NCBI RefSeq assembly: GCF_003001995.1
Contig: NZ_PVNB01000006.1
Coordinates: 1 to 64,000 of the forward strand
Reading direction: 5' to 3'
Source of the DNA: Orenia metallireducens
GTDB taxonomy: Bacteria > Bacillota > Halanaerobiia > Halobacteroidales > Halobacteroidaceae
DNA length: 64,000 bases
This document shows positions 43,555-52,880 of this stretch, piece by piece. How positions within the stretch are numbered: the stretch's first letter is position 1; every line of letters starts with the position of its first letter. The position numbers and the translations under genes are program-made. The notes beneath the pieces are model-generated. The model made no database searches. It had not been told where the DNA came from and saw nothing but the letters and a program-made list of their open reading frames with translations.

Positions 43555-44217
43555 CTAAAATTCTTTAACAGCAACCTCACTTTTTCCATCCTTCAGTTCT
43601 ACTCTAAAAGCTTTATCAGCCACTTCACTTAAGTGTTGTTGATGTGTAACTACAATAATTTGACGTTCAGAAAAACTATGTACCTCTTTTAAAAATTCAG
43701 TTACCCTAATTATATACTCCTCACTAACATGTTTAGCAGGCTCATCTAAGATAATCGATCCATCGATAGCTGGATTGTTATGGCTCTGTAAAATAGCTAT
43801 TCTTAAGGCCAAAGAGACAACATCAACCACCCCTCCCCCACGAGCATCTTGGGGTTCATTTTTGACCCTATACTTATCCTCTTGAGAGACTACATAAAAA
43901 TCTGCCCAAGGCTGTCCTCCCCGACTTCTCAGCTCTATTTCAAAGCTGAAATTCTCACCAAAAACATATTGTAAAAAGTGAGTCACCAAAGACTCTATCT
44001 GTTGCCTTGATTGTTCTCTAGCAAATTCAGAGGTCTCATGAAAAAGGAGGTTGACCTGCTCTAATAAATCTCTTTCACTCTTTCTCTTCTCCAACTTCAA
44101 CTTACTCTCTGCAATTACCTGCTCTATATGCTCCTTGGTACCTTTCTTCTGGTCATATTCACTTTGCAATCTATTTATATTCTCTTCTAAGCCATTAATA
44201 ATATCAGCTATAGGCAT
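43555..44217 (-). CDS. Rad50/SbcC-like ATPase, C-terminal half (Walker B lobe)
   Basis: 220 residues. A coiled coil (about 8-65) leads into the C-lobe of an SMC/Rad50-type ATPase: signature-like GGGVVDVVSLALRIA (127-141), Walker B SIILDEP (154-160, Asp158/Glu159) with D-loop, and H-loop VVTHQQH (His192). No Walker A exists in this protein. The Walker A lobe is in the gene at 44618-46213 of the same operon, so the two together make one composite ATPase site. The start has an AAGGAGG site. Confidence 0.82.
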   Translation of the reverse strand: MPIADIINGLEENINRLQSEYDQKKGTKEHIEQVIAESKLKLEKRKSERDLLEQVNLLFHETSEFAREQSRQQIESLVTHFLQYVFGENFSFEIELRSRGGQPWADFYVVSQEDKYRVKNEPQDARGGGVVDVVSLALRIAILQSHNNPAIDGSIILDEPAKHVSEEYIIRVTEFLKEVHSFSERQIIVVTHQQHLSEVADKAFRVELKDGKSEVAVKEF

Positions 44218-44247
44218 AAGATTTCCTCCTTCCCTATCTAAGTTAAA

Positions 44248-44325
44248 GTAGTGGGTAATAAGTAATGAGCAAACAGTTATAGTAAAACAAACTTGTTACT
44301 CATTACTCGTCACCAATTACTGTCC
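44248..44325. repeat. Core-only palindrome inside the repair operon
   Basis: GTGGGTAATAAGTAATGAGC and TTACTCATTACTCGTCACCA pair around a short AT-rich middle. It lies between the small coiled-coil gene and the C-half, and it supplies the coiled-coil gene's stop codon (TAA in CAGTAATTGGTGACG on the minus strand). Confidence 0.65.
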
Positions 44326-44589
44326 TACTTTCCCCTGTAATACATCTTTATCAGGTAACATCTCTTTAGCCTGTTTCAATAGTTCTTGAAGCTTAGCTTC
44401 TGTCTGCTTAATCTCTTCTTCTAAATTATCAGGTTCTACTCCAAACTCTTTTATCTCTGCTACCAACTTCTCATTATCCTTCTTTAAGGATTCCATTCTA
44501 GCCTCACTTTGCATCTTCAATCTATTAGCAGTATCCAACTCTTTTTTTATTTGAGTAATCTCCTGCTCATATTTAGCCATATTAGCCAT
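44317..44589 (-). CDS. Small coiled-coil protein of the split Rad50 operon
   Basis: 90 residues, almost entirely heptad-like: YEQEITQIKKELDTANRLKM, then KDNEKLVAEIKEFGV and LEEEIKQTEAKLQELLKQAK. No cysteine. Preceded by AAAGGGTGA. It lies exactly between the N-half and C-half genes of the ATPase. It might supply coiled coil that the short C-half lacks. Confidence 0.65.
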   Translation of the reverse strand: MANMAKYEQEITQIKKELDTANRLKMQSEARMESLKKDNEKLVAEIKEFGVEPDNLEEEIKQTEAKLQELLKQAKEMLPDKDVLQGKVGQ

Positions 44590-44617
44590 TCAATTCACCC
44601 TTTCCATTTATTGTAAG

Positions 44618-46213
44618 TCACTCTTCACTCTTTATCTCTTCTAAGATATGCTCTATCACATTCTCATCAACCACACTCAAACAGGTCGGGCATCTTCCTT
44701 CTTCTTTTAAATAATCCCCATAAGCTTGAGCTAATTGATTGACCTTATCCTCCTGCTTGGCTAATAAAGTCGATAATTGATCCATCTCTCTTAAATTCCT
44801 TGCTCTAGCTTCCTTAAATTCTAATAACTTAGCTAGCTTAATCTTCTCTTGTTTCATTAGAGCAACTACCTCATCTGCCTTATCAATCTCAGCTAAGGAT
44901 TTAGCTTGGATATACTCTCTTTTATATTCGTCTCTCATCTCTTTCTGTCTAGCTAAGACTTTAACTAGAGTCTTAGCTTTTTCTAAGAGATAAGGTAACT
45001 CTTTATCTACAATATCTATTACTTTGCTAACATCCTTACTTGCTTCAATGACCCTCTGTTTAGCTGCTATACCTTTGATATTTTCCCGATAGGCTTGATG
45101 ATACTTGATTAGATAAGAAAGTTTATTGCTCTCTTGACTTAAGAGCTTAAATATATCTTCTACCTTGTCTAAGTCTTCAAGCTCTTCTAATATCCTACTT
45201 CCCACCTTGATACTATGCTCTTGCTTCTTATATTCAATAAAGTATCTATCTAAAATTCTCAATCTATCAACAGTTGATTCCAACTCTTCATAAACCTTAA
45301 ATAATTCATCTATACCCTCTAACTCATCTAATATCTTGCTGTAAGTATTAAGTTCTGTTTGCTGTTCTTTGTAAATTTTTAGGTATGATGCCAACTTATC
45401 TAATCTGCTATTATTATCAGCTAAACTTAAATAAATTGACTCTAACTTATCTAAATCATTTAGTTGCTTCAATATCTTCTCAATCTCTTCTTGCTCACAA
45501 GCAAGCTGATCTTTTCTATCTTTGAAGCATTTTAATCTCTCTAATTTACTATCGATATTTTTTAGTTGAAGTAATAACTTTTTCTGAGCATCAATCTCGT
45601 CTTTAATCTCATTTAAATTTTCAAATTCCTTTAACTTCTCTTCGTTCTCAGCAATCAGCTCTGTAAGTTGGTTCTGCTCTGCACTGTTTCTTTTAATATC
45701 TCTAGTGGTACTTTGAATAGCAACATCAACAACATGAACATTGATCAATCTACCTAAGGTTTTGGCTCTAATCGATCCACTATCTGTTAAGAGAAAAGCA
45801 CCTTCTAGTTGATAATCTATATTCAAAGTTGTCTCATCATCTGTCCCCAAATAGATCTTTCTCATCCCATGAATCTCTAGTATCTCTTCAGGTACTCCAC
45901 TACCTACTTTCTCAAAGACATGCTCCTCCCCTTCAGGAGTGATTAAGATATACCTATTTTTACTGGGAGTCCGCTTCCGGATAATTTTAAAACCATTGCT
46001 TAACTCAATTCCTACCTGACACTTTTTTTTACCATGGCGGATAAAGTCACTTCCCCTAGGCTCATTATATAAGACCCATCTTAAGGCTCTAATAATTGCT
46101 GACTTTCCCTGATCCGAAGGACCTGTAATCACATTCAGACCTTGATCAAGATTTAATTTACTATTCTCATGGGATTGAAAATTTATCAGTTCAATGCTCT
46201 TAATACCTACCAT
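44618..46213 (-). CDS. Rad50/SbcC-like ATPase, N-terminal half with zinc-hook CPTC
   Basis: 531 residues. N-lobe of a RecF/SMC-class ATPase: IELINFQSHENSKLNL, Walker A GPSDQGKS (31-38), Q-loop Gln135. A coiled coil follows (about 170-500), containing tandem 47-residue repeats at 248-294, 295-341, 342-388, 389-435 and weaker at 436-482. The end is EEGRCPTCLSVV (Cys508, Cys511), a CPxC zinc-hook half, at the C terminus rather than mid-protein. No Walker B. ATG overlaps the stop of the nuclease gene (TAATG). Expected to bind DNA ends with the SbcD-like nuclease. Confidence 0.83.
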   Translation of the reverse strand: MVGIKSIELINFQSHENSKLNLDQGLNVITGPSDQGKSAIIRALRWVLYNEPRGSDFIRHGKKKCQVGIELSNGFKIIRKRTPSKNRYILITPEGEEHVFEKVGSGVPEEILEIHGMRKIYLGTDDETTLNIDYQLEGAFLLTDSGSIRAKTLGRLINVHVVDVAIQSTTRDIKRNSAEQNQLTELIAENEEKLKEFENLNEIKDEIDAQKKLLLQLKNIDSKLERLKCFKDRKDQLACEQEEIEKILKQLNDLDKLESIYLSLADNNSRLDKLASYLKIYKEQQTELNTYSKILDELEGIDELFKVYEELESTVDRLRILDRYFIEYKKQEHSIKVGSRILEELEDLDKVEDIFKLLSQESNKLSYLIKYHQAYRENIKGIAAKQRVIEASKDVSKVIDIVDKELPYLLEKAKTLVKVLARQKEMRDEYKREYIQAKSLAEIDKADEVVALMKQEKIKLAKLLEFKEARARNLREMDQLSTLLAKQEDKVNQLAQAYGDYLKEEGRCPTCLSVVDENVIEHILEEIKSEE

Positions 46214-47193
46214 TAATTATTCTCACCACCTTGACCAACCTCTTGCTGTGCAAACTCCAATCTATGTAGGGCTTCTTTAATTATATCTTCCTCTAACCCT
46301 TTATTAGCAGCTATCTTATTTAAGATAGCATCGATACTAAAGACCTTAAAATTATCAGAAGCCTTGATCTGCCTAACAAATTCAGCCAACTTCTTCTCCC
46401 TAAACTTCTCTTCCTCGATAGCCCTACGGTCTAAGACCTCTTTACCTTTTTGGGCAGACTTTAACTTTCTTAAAGTAATATTAAGCTCATCTTTTAGTTC
46501 AATAATCGCTACTTGCGGGGTTCGATTAATCTCTTTGATATCAGCACTTGCCCTTACCAATGAACCTGGATTTAAGAAATATCTGCCTTTATATTCCTTT
46601 ACCCCAAAGCCTAAATGATAATGCCCTGCAATAGTAATATCTGCTTCTGTCTCTACATCCTCAATCAAGGTAAAACCAGACTCAAAAAAAGGTCTGTCCA
46701 ATAACATTCCATGGACTATATGAATAGCATAATCAGCATTACTAGCCTTTTTAATGTTATAAGCATCACTATTTTTATTATCTAAGGTATAATCAAAGTT
46801 CCTTCCAGATAACTGTAGGGTTATCCCCCCCTTATCCTTTAATATTATCGCTTCATCAGGAATCAATTTAACAACCCCTGAAGCAATCAATAACCCCAAC
46901 ATTGTCCGTGGCAAGGTCTGAGGATTATGCCCATATAGATCGTGATTTCCTGCTACTATATAAATTGGCTTAGGATAAGTCCTTAGTACCTTGACAAATT
47001 CACCAACCACAGAAGGGGCTGTATCTGGACGATCAAATAAATCTCCACCATGGAGAATATAATCAACCTCTTCCTCAATTGCAATCTCTCTTACCTCTGT
47101 TAATTTCCTCAATAAAGTCTCTTTAAAGTCATCCAACCTCCTACTTGGATTGGTTCCTCTAATATGGGTATCTGTTAAAAATAAGAGCCTCAC
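46213..47193 (-). CDS. Mre11/SbcD-like DNA-repair nuclease
   Basis: The GTG at 47193 is chosen because GAGGAGG lies 6 nt upstream and it follows the recX stop directly. 326 residues. Calcineurin-like phosphoesterase motifs: LLFLTDTHI (Asp8, His10), GGDLFDRPD, VAGNHDLYG, VHGM and AGHYHLGFG, then a helical C-terminal capping part. It is shorter than classic SbcD/Mre11. Context with a Rad50-like ATPase makes a DNA end-processing nuclease likely. Confidence 0.83.
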   Translation of the reverse strand: MRLLFLTDTHIRGTNPSRRLDDFKETLLRKLTEVREIAIEEEVDYILHGGDLFDRPDTAPSVVGEFVKVLRTYPKPIYIVAGNHDLYGHNPQTLPRTMLGLLIASGVVKLIPDEAIILKDKGGITLQLSGRNFDYTLDNKNSDAYNIKKASNADYAIHIVHGMLLDRPFFESGFTLIEDVETEADITIAGHYHLGFGVKEYKGRYFLNPGSLVRASADIKEINRTPQVAIIELKDELNITLRKLKSAQKGKEVLDRRAIEEEKFREKKLAEFVRQIKASDNFKVFSIDAILNKIAANKGLEEDIIKEALHRLEFAQQEVGQGGENN

Positions 47194-47194
47194 T

Positions 47195-47833
47195 CTACCC
47201 CTCCTCATCTAAATCATCTAACACTTCATTAATAATATCAAAGCTAAATCCCTTTCTCTGTAATGATTGAGCCAATTTATTTCTTTTTTCCCAAGCATCA
47301 TATTTGCGGTATCGCTTCTCCTTCTTTTTAGCCAACTTAAAAGCATTCTGATACTGGAGATCATAACTGTATTCACTGGACAACTCTTCTTTGATTATTC
47401 TCTCATCGACCCCTTTTTCCTTAAGCTGCATCTTAATAACCCAAGGCCCATACTTTCTAGTTATTCTATCTCTAATCCAAGCCCCTGCAAATTCTCTATC
47501 ATCAATATAGTTCAATCGTTCTAATACCTTAATTACCTGTTCAATAATAAATTCATCAAAGCCTTTATCAGCTAGTCTACCTTTTAGCTCTTGGCAACTT
47601 CTTTGCCGATAGGATAAGAGGTTAAAAGCAGCCTTCTTGGCTTGAATAAAATCTTCTTGATTTAATATATACTCTAAAATATCCTCTGTTAATTTATAGC
47701 CTTTCTTCAACTTAAACTTATAAATCAATTCTGCATCGATCCCTACGAAAAATTCACCATCAACGAAGATAGAGCACCTTCCACTATTTCTCTTTTGGGC
47801 TTCAATCTTAGTTATTTCTCCAACAAAATCCAT
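47195..47833 (-). CDS. recX: Regulatory protein RecX
   Basis: About 212 residues. Three-helix RecX repeats: KKAAFNLLSYRQRSCQELKGRL, VIKVLERLNYIDDREFAGAW and RNKLAQSLQRKGFSFDIINEVL. It binds RecA filaments and limits RecA activity. The start is unclear: ATG 47833 or GTG 47845. It lies just downstream of recA and opens the repair run. Confidence 0.88.
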   Translation of the reverse strand: MDFVGEITKIEAQKRNSGRCSIFVDGEFFVGIDAELIYKFKLKKGYKLTEDILEYILNQEDFIQAKKAAFNLLSYRQRSCQELKGRLADKGFDEFIIEQVIKVLERLNYIDDREFAGAWIRDRITRKYGPWVIKMQLKEKGVDERIIKEELSSEYSYDLQYQNAFKLAKKKEKRYRKYDAWEKRNKLAQSLQRKGFSFDIINEVLDDLDEEG

Positions 47834-47923
47834 TACCCTCAACACCCCATAATCTCTTTACTCTACAATAATCTTAAAATTAGTATTAATCACAAATTTC
47901 ATTGTTGAACCTATATATAACAC

Positions 47924-47949
47924 TAGCCACAGGTTTGAACCTGTGGCTA
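47924..47949. repeat. Hairpin with TTAATCACAAA upstream motif
   Basis: TAGCCACAGGTT / AACCTGTGGCTA, 12-bp arms with a 2-nt loop. The preceding 47887-47911 (TTAATCACAAATTTCATTGT then TGAACC) matches 59152-59176 almost exactly, where another hairpin follows. Confidence 0.55.
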
Positions 47950-47971
47950 ACAAAATAATTCATAGTTTCTT

Positions 47972-47995
47972 AAAAAGCCCTTTAAAGAGCTTTTT
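47972..47995 (-). terminator. recA terminator
   Basis: AAAAAGCTCTTT / AAAGGGCTTTTT on the minus strand with one mismatch, just past the recA stop. Confidence 0.65.
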
Positions 47996-47997
47996 CA

Positions 47998-49071
47998 TTA
48001 AGCTGACTCTTTGTTCTCTTTCTTTCCTTTACTATCCTTAGCTTTATCCTTATCTTCCTGCTCTGGCTGAGCCTCTTCTTGAATTATTCCTATCTTAACC
48101 TTAACCTTACGCTCAATCTCCTTTAATAGTTCTGGCTTAGTCTCTAAATAATTTTTAAAATTATCTCTACCTTGTTCTCGATGGTCATCACCATAAGAGT
48201 ACCAAGAACCAGCTCTCTCAACTATATCCTCTTCTACCGCCATATCTAAAATACAACCTGCTGCTGAAATCCCTGTACCATACATGATATCAAATTCAGC
48301 AGTTTTAAAGGGAGCTGCCACCTTATTTTTAACTACCTTTACTTGGGTTTTATTACCTAGGTATTCATCACCATCTTTAATAGTCTGCCTTCTTCTGACA
48401 TCCAATCTGACTGAAGAGTAGAATTTAAGGGCTCGTCCACCAGAAGTAGTCTCTGGGCTACCAAACATTACGCCAACCTTTTCACGAATCTGATTGATAA
48501 AGACACAAGTACATTTAGATTTACTTAATACACCTGATAGTTTTCTCATCGCTTGAGACATCAAACGTGCCTGTAGTCCAACGTGAGCATCTCCCATTTC
48601 TCCTTCAATTTCAGCTTTTGGTACCAAAGCTGCTACTGAGTCAATAACAATTAACTCTACAGCACCACTGCGGGCCAATGCTTCACATATCTCTAAAGCA
48701 TCCTCACCAGTATTAGGCTGGGATACTAACAATTCATTGATATTTACTCCTAAATTCTGAGCATATTTAGGGTCTAAAGCATGCTCTGCATCAATAAAAG
48801 CAGCTACTCCACCTTCTTTTTGCACCTCCGCAATCATATGTAGGGTTACTGTAGTCTTACCAGAACTCTCTGGCCCATAAACCTCTATAATCCTTCCTTT
48901 AGGAACACCACCTACACCTAAAGCTACATCTAAGGATAAAGCACCTGTAGAGATAGCCTCTACATCCATCACCTTAGCTTCTCCTAGCTTCATAATTGAA
49001 CCTTTACCAAACTCTTTTTCAATCTGGCTAAGAGTTCTCTCTAAAGCTTTCTTCTTCTCTGCTAATGACAT
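47998..49071 (-). CDS. recA: Recombinase RecA
   Basis: Start ATG at 49071 ([20 protein letters not shown]), after AGAAGGAGTGG; the longer frame adds 22 unlikely residues. 357 residues. Walker A GPESSGKT (66-73), [10 protein letters not shown] and [18 protein letters not shown] loops, and the usual C-terminal acidic/Lys-rich tail. Catalyses strand exchange and LexA cleavage. No clear LexA box was seen upstream. Confidence 0.98.
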   Translation of the reverse strand: MSLAEKKKALERTLSQIEKEFGKGSIMKLGEAKVMDVEAISTGALSLDVALGVGGVPKGRIIEVYGPESSGKTTVTLHMIAEVQKEGGVAAFIDAEHALDPKYAQNLGVNINELLVSQPNTGEDALEICEALARSGAVELIVIDSVAALVPKAEIEGEMGDAHVGLQARLMSQAMRKLSGVLSKSKCTCVFINQIREKVGVMFGSPETTSGGRALKFYSSVRLDVRRRQTIKDGDEYLGNKTQVKVVKNKVAAPFKTAEFDIMYGTGISAAGCILDMAVEEDIVERAGSWYSYGDDHREQGRDNFKNYLETKPELLKEIERKVKVKIGIIQEEAQPEQEDKDKAKDSKGKKENKESA

Positions 49072-49229
49072 ACTATCCACTCCTTCTATTAATAATAAGC
49101 CTAGAAGCCTGAAATAATCATTACTCTTCTTTAACATGATAATATTATATTATATATTCTTTTAAAAAGCAATTACATAAAATGTATGCCCTATTAATGA
49201 TAGTTAATCAAATTATCGCTATTTTATTA

Positions 49230-49799
49230 TTAAAATTCCACCTCAAATAAAGAGTTATACACAACCCCTTTAGGTGTCAGCCTGCTCTTCATTAGTGATA
49301 TTTTATTTACCTGTTGTTTACAGTCAATTTCAAAGGGAAATTCTTTTATCCTCTTACTAATTAAAGTAAAATTCTTCTCTTTACGGCCTGTCCTACCTAA
49401 AGTAATATGGGGGAGATAACTGTGAGCTTCTGCCTTAAAGCCCAAATCCAACATCGAATCTTCAAGCAATTGTTGTAACTTCTTTAAGTTCTCTTGACCA
49501 TCATCTATACCAGTCCAAATTACCTTAGGATAATCTAGATTAGGAAAAGCACCTAAACCTTTAATTCTGATATCAAATTTATCTACCTCCCCTTTTAAAG
49601 CCAATAACTTCTGTTCAATAGCATCAATATTATCTACATTAACTTCACCCAAAAATTTAAGGGTAAGATGAAGGTTACACTTATCAACCCACTTTATCTC
49701 TAAAGAACAGTCCCTTAAAATATTCTTAATCTTCTCCAATTTCTCCTTAATAAGATCTTCTAATTCTATAGCAATAAAGAGCCTTAATTCTTCACCCAC
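49230..49799 (-). CDS. thpR: RNA 2',3'-cyclic phosphodiesterase (LigT family)
   Basis: Start GTG at 49799, after GAAGGGAG; the longer frame (49829) lacks a ribosome site. About 189 residues. Two HxTx motifs, HLTL (with KFLGEV) and HITL (with GRTGR), define the 2H phosphoesterase fold. Sits between cinA/phosphoesterase and recA, a usual arrangement (cinA-thpR-recA) in Clostridia. Confidence 0.92.
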   Translation of the reverse strand: MGEELRLFIAIELEDLIKEKLEKIKNILRDCSLEIKWVDKCNLHLTLKFLGEVNVDNIDAIEQKLLALKGEVDKFDIRIKGLGAFPNLDYPKVIWTGIDDGQENLKKLQQLLEDSMLDLGFKAEAHSYLPHITLGRTGRKEKNFTLISKRIKEFPFEIDCKQQVNKISLMKSRLTPKGVVYNSLFEVEF

Positions 49800-49959
49800 T
49801 TTAAATCTCTCCCTTCTATAGTCATCCAACTTCAGAATAGAATCTAAATTAAAGTAAAGTTGGACGACAGTGACAAGTAACCAGCAACTAATTAAAATCC
49901 AAAACGTAAAAATAACATAAGTTAATCAGATATCTATAAATATCTATATTTTAGAAAGT

Positions 49960-51366
49960 TTAATCAACTTCTTTTTCTTTATCCATCCCCTTATCATTAA
50001 TTAACTTTCTTTCTAAGATAAAACCACTATGGCGATCATAGAATTTAATAATATCAACTACATCTAAAGACCATTTCTCTGGTTCTTCTGTTGAACTGTT
50101 ATAATGTAATAAGGCAACAGAGTAGGGGATTCCTTCCTCACTCTGTAAACCTCTAATTCCAGAAGCACCAGTAGTCCCTGCATCTATAATTGTAGTTCCT
50201 TTCATATCATAAATCTTAAAGACATGGTCATGCCCATGTAGTAATAAAGGAATCTCTCCTAATAACCCCTTTCCTAGCTTAAAGTTATGGGTAATCACTA
50301 TATCAGGAGTTACCTTTAATCTAGCAACTAGCTCTTCCAAGCCTTCTTTATATTCTGCCATATCCTCTTCTTCTAAAGGCTTAATTTGATTGCTTTTAGC
50401 AGCAGGATCTTCTACCCCTGCTATCACTAGCCCTTTAATATTGATTACATCTGCTTGTAAGACGATTACATTTTCAAACTCTCTCATACTCTCGACAATA
50501 TCTGGTGAGTCATGATTACCTGCTATAAAGATATAGGGTACCTTTAAATCATCTATTCTCTTTAATAATTCACCCTCTAGTGGAGTACCATAATCGGTAA
50601 TATCCCCTGTATCAATAATTAAATCTACTCCAAAACTATCTACTATCTCTTCTACAAAGGGCAAAGCTACAGGGTTATTATGAATATCTGTAATATGTAA
50701 GACCTTCAAATCCCCAGTTACCCTACTTAGCGGTCTTAAAGTATCAACCTTTGAGAATAGCTCTGCCATATTAGAGGCAATCAATTCCATCTCTTCACCC
50801 AATTGATCTATACTATCTAAACCTTTTTGAATCATACCAATCATCCATGGTGCAGCTTCTAACATTCCTTCATAATTGGGATCATTAAACTTTGATAAGT
50901 CATAAGTATAATAGGTCATTGTAGTTAATATAAGTACAATTATGATTCCCATTATAGTCCCTATTAGAATAGATTGACGATCAAACTTAATCAAACTTGC
51001 CCCAACTATTCCACCCAAGATAGCTATCACAGCTAATCTGATCATAAATAATTGAACAACAACATTTCCCTTCTCTTTTAGTAAGGAGATTAACTCATCT
51101 TTGCTCTTGATATTCTCTATTATTGCCTTTAATCGCTCTTGATGAATTGCATCCAAGGTTAGATTTATATCTAAAGGGGACTTATGGGTACTAGCTCTGA
51201 TTCTACCTACAGGAGGAAAATCAAAAACTGTAGCAGGTTGATCTGATAGCTTTAAATCAATTTCAACATCAAAAGCACTTAATTTATAGACCTTGGCAGA
51301 GGTAAAATTAATTAAAAATAGTATAATAGCAGTTGCTAAAATTATCTTTCCCACTAGCCCCTTCAT
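49960..51366 (-). CDS. Membrane-anchored metallophosphoesterase
   Basis: 468 residues. N-terminal helix (IILATAIILFLINFTSA), an external part to about 105, two helices (about 107-127 and 133-152), then a calcineurin-like domain: LKVLHITDIHNNP, DLIIDTGDITDYG, IAGNHDSPD, VITHNFKLGKGLLGEIP and LLLHGHDH. It resembles membrane phosphoesterases found in Clostridia whose substrate is unknown. It is directly downstream (18 bp) of cinA. Confidence 0.82.
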   Translation of the reverse strand: MKGLVGKIILATAIILFLINFTSAKVYKLSAFDVEIDLKLSDQPATVFDFPPVGRIRASTHKSPLDINLTLDAIHQERLKAIIENIKSKDELISLLKEKGNVVVQLFMIRLAVIAILGGIVGASLIKFDRQSILIGTIMGIIIVLILTTMTYYTYDLSKFNDPNYEGMLEAAPWMIGMIQKGLDSIDQLGEEMELIASNMAELFSKVDTLRPLSRVTGDLKVLHITDIHNNPVALPFVEEIVDSFGVDLIIDTGDITDYGTPLEGELLKRIDDLKVPYIFIAGNHDSPDIVESMREFENVIVLQADVINIKGLVIAGVEDPAAKSNQIKPLEEEDMAEYKEGLEELVARLKVTPDIVITHNFKLGKGLLGEIPLLLHGHDHVFKIYDMKGTTIIDAGTTGASGIRGLQSEEGIPYSVALLHYNSSTEEPEKWSLDVVDIIKFYDRHSGFILERKLINDKGMDKEKEVD

Positions 51367-51384
51367 CTTATCTTCCTTTCCCTA

Positions 51385-52629
51385 TCAGCTTGTAGCTAAA
51401 AGCTTCTTTCTTAGTAAGTTTAAAATCACCTGAGAGGTCATATACTTAACCTTTCCCCGGCTACCATTAAATTGATACTTATAGCTCTCTACACCATTCT
51501 TATCAGCTATAGCCATATAGACTAGACCAACAGGCTTCTCTATACTACCTCCTCCTGGTCCAGCAATCCCTGTAGTGGATATACCAATATCAGTTTTAGC
51601 TAAATCCCTTACACCCTTAGCCATCTCTTCAGCTGTTTGACTACTGACAGCACCATACTTTTTTAATGTACTCTCCTTAACCTTTAATAGATCCACCTTA
51701 GCTTGATTACTATAACTAATTACTCCTCTTTCAAAATAAGCAGAACTACCTGCTACACTGGTCAATCTATCGCCAATCAGTCCCCCTGTACAGGATTCTG
51801 CTGTCGCAATGGTCAGCTTCCTAGCCCATAATAATTTAGCTACTACCCCTTCTAAGTTATCATCATCATAACCATAAATATACTCCCCTATTCGCTCTCG
51901 CAACTTAGCTTCCTTTAAATTAATTAACTTATTAGCCTCTTCTTCACTATCAGCTTTAGCTGTTAATCTCAGCTTTACTTCCCCTTGACTGGCTAAAGGG
52001 GCTATCGTAGGGTTTGTTTGCTCTATTAAAATATCTGAAATCAACTCTTCTAAAGATGATTCTCCTATCCCACAAGTCTTAATTACTCTAGATTTAATCA
52101 CTTCAGCCTTTGAAAACTTCTTTTTCAAATATGGTAGCACAGTCTCAACCATCATTGCTTTCATCTCTATAGGTACTCCTGGCATTGCTACAATAATCTT
52201 CCCAGCTTGATCTAATAATATTCCTGGAGCTGTACCCTCAGAGTTAGCAATAGCTACTGCACCCTCAGGTAAATAAGCCTGTTTGATATTGTTATCAGCC
52301 ATATTACGGCCCATCCTATTAAAATAACCCTTGATCTCCTCTAATAAATCTTCACTTTTGCTTAAATCTAATCCTAAAGCTTCCGCTATGCACTCTCTAG
52401 TCAAATCATCTTGAGTCGGTCCTAAACCTCCAGTTGTAATAATAATATCAGAGCGCTCAATAGAGCTTTGAAGTGTATCTAAAATCCTCTTCTTATTATC
52501 CCCAACTGTTGCCTTATAATACAGATCAACACCTATCTCTGCTAACTTTTGCCCTATCCATTGGGAGTTAGTATCTATAATCTGCCCTAATAATAGTTCT
52601 GTACCAATAGTAATAATTTCAGCTTTCAT
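51385..52629 (-). CDS. cinA: CinA family protein (nicotinamide-nucleotide amidase / competence-damage)
   Basis: 414 residues: N-terminal molybdopterin-binding-like domain (EIITIGTELLLGQIIDTNSQ, TTGGLGPTQDD) and C-terminal deamidase domain (TAESCTGGLIGDRLTSVAGS, GIAGPGGG). It recycles NMN to NaMN and hydrolyses ADP-ribose in known members. First gene of the cinA-phosphoesterase-thpR-recA run. Confidence 0.95.
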   Translation of the reverse strand: MKAEIITIGTELLLGQIIDTNSQWIGQKLAEIGVDLYYKATVGDNKKRILDTLQSSIERSDIIITTGGLGPTQDDLTRECIAEALGLDLSKSEDLLEEIKGYFNRMGRNMADNNIKQAYLPEGAVAIANSEGTAPGILLDQAGKIIVAMPGVPIEMKAMMVETVLPYLKKKFSKAEVIKSRVIKTCGIGESSLEELISDILIEQTNPTIAPLASQGEVKLRLTAKADSEEEANKLINLKEAKLRERIGEYIYGYDDDNLEGVVAKLLWARKLTIATAESCTGGLIGDRLTSVAGSSAYFERGVISYSNQAKVDLLKVKESTLKKYGAVSSQTAEEMAKGVRDLAKTDIGISTTGIAGPGGGSIEKPVGLVYMAIADKNGVESYKYQFNGSRGKVKYMTSQVILNLLRKKLLATS

Positions 52630-52880
52630 TCATAATCACCACCTAATAAAAATTTATACATTATGACTGCAAATTATAATCACTAGATATACTTTACAAG
52701 TCCAAAACTTTTATACTTTAAAATTCTAATTACTTTCAGCTGGATTAGATCTATGATATATGTATAAATAAGATTCTTTATACCTTTTAAATCACCTTCA
52801 AATCAATTAGATTTACAAATTAATTCAAAAGAAAAGCTTAGACTCTAATTCTAATAAAAAAGTAATACAACAAAGAGATA

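Noticed and set aside
46213-47193. Ordinary SbcD next to an ordinary frameshifted sbcC
   Set aside because: A frameshift was considered, but each ATPase half has its own ribosome site and start, an additional gene with its own ribosome site lies between them, and the halves would not rejoin into a normal SbcC length.
49072-49137. 22-residue N-terminal extension of RecA
   Set aside because: The strong AGAAGGAGTGG site directly precedes the internal ATG and the canonical RecA start [11 protein letters not shown].
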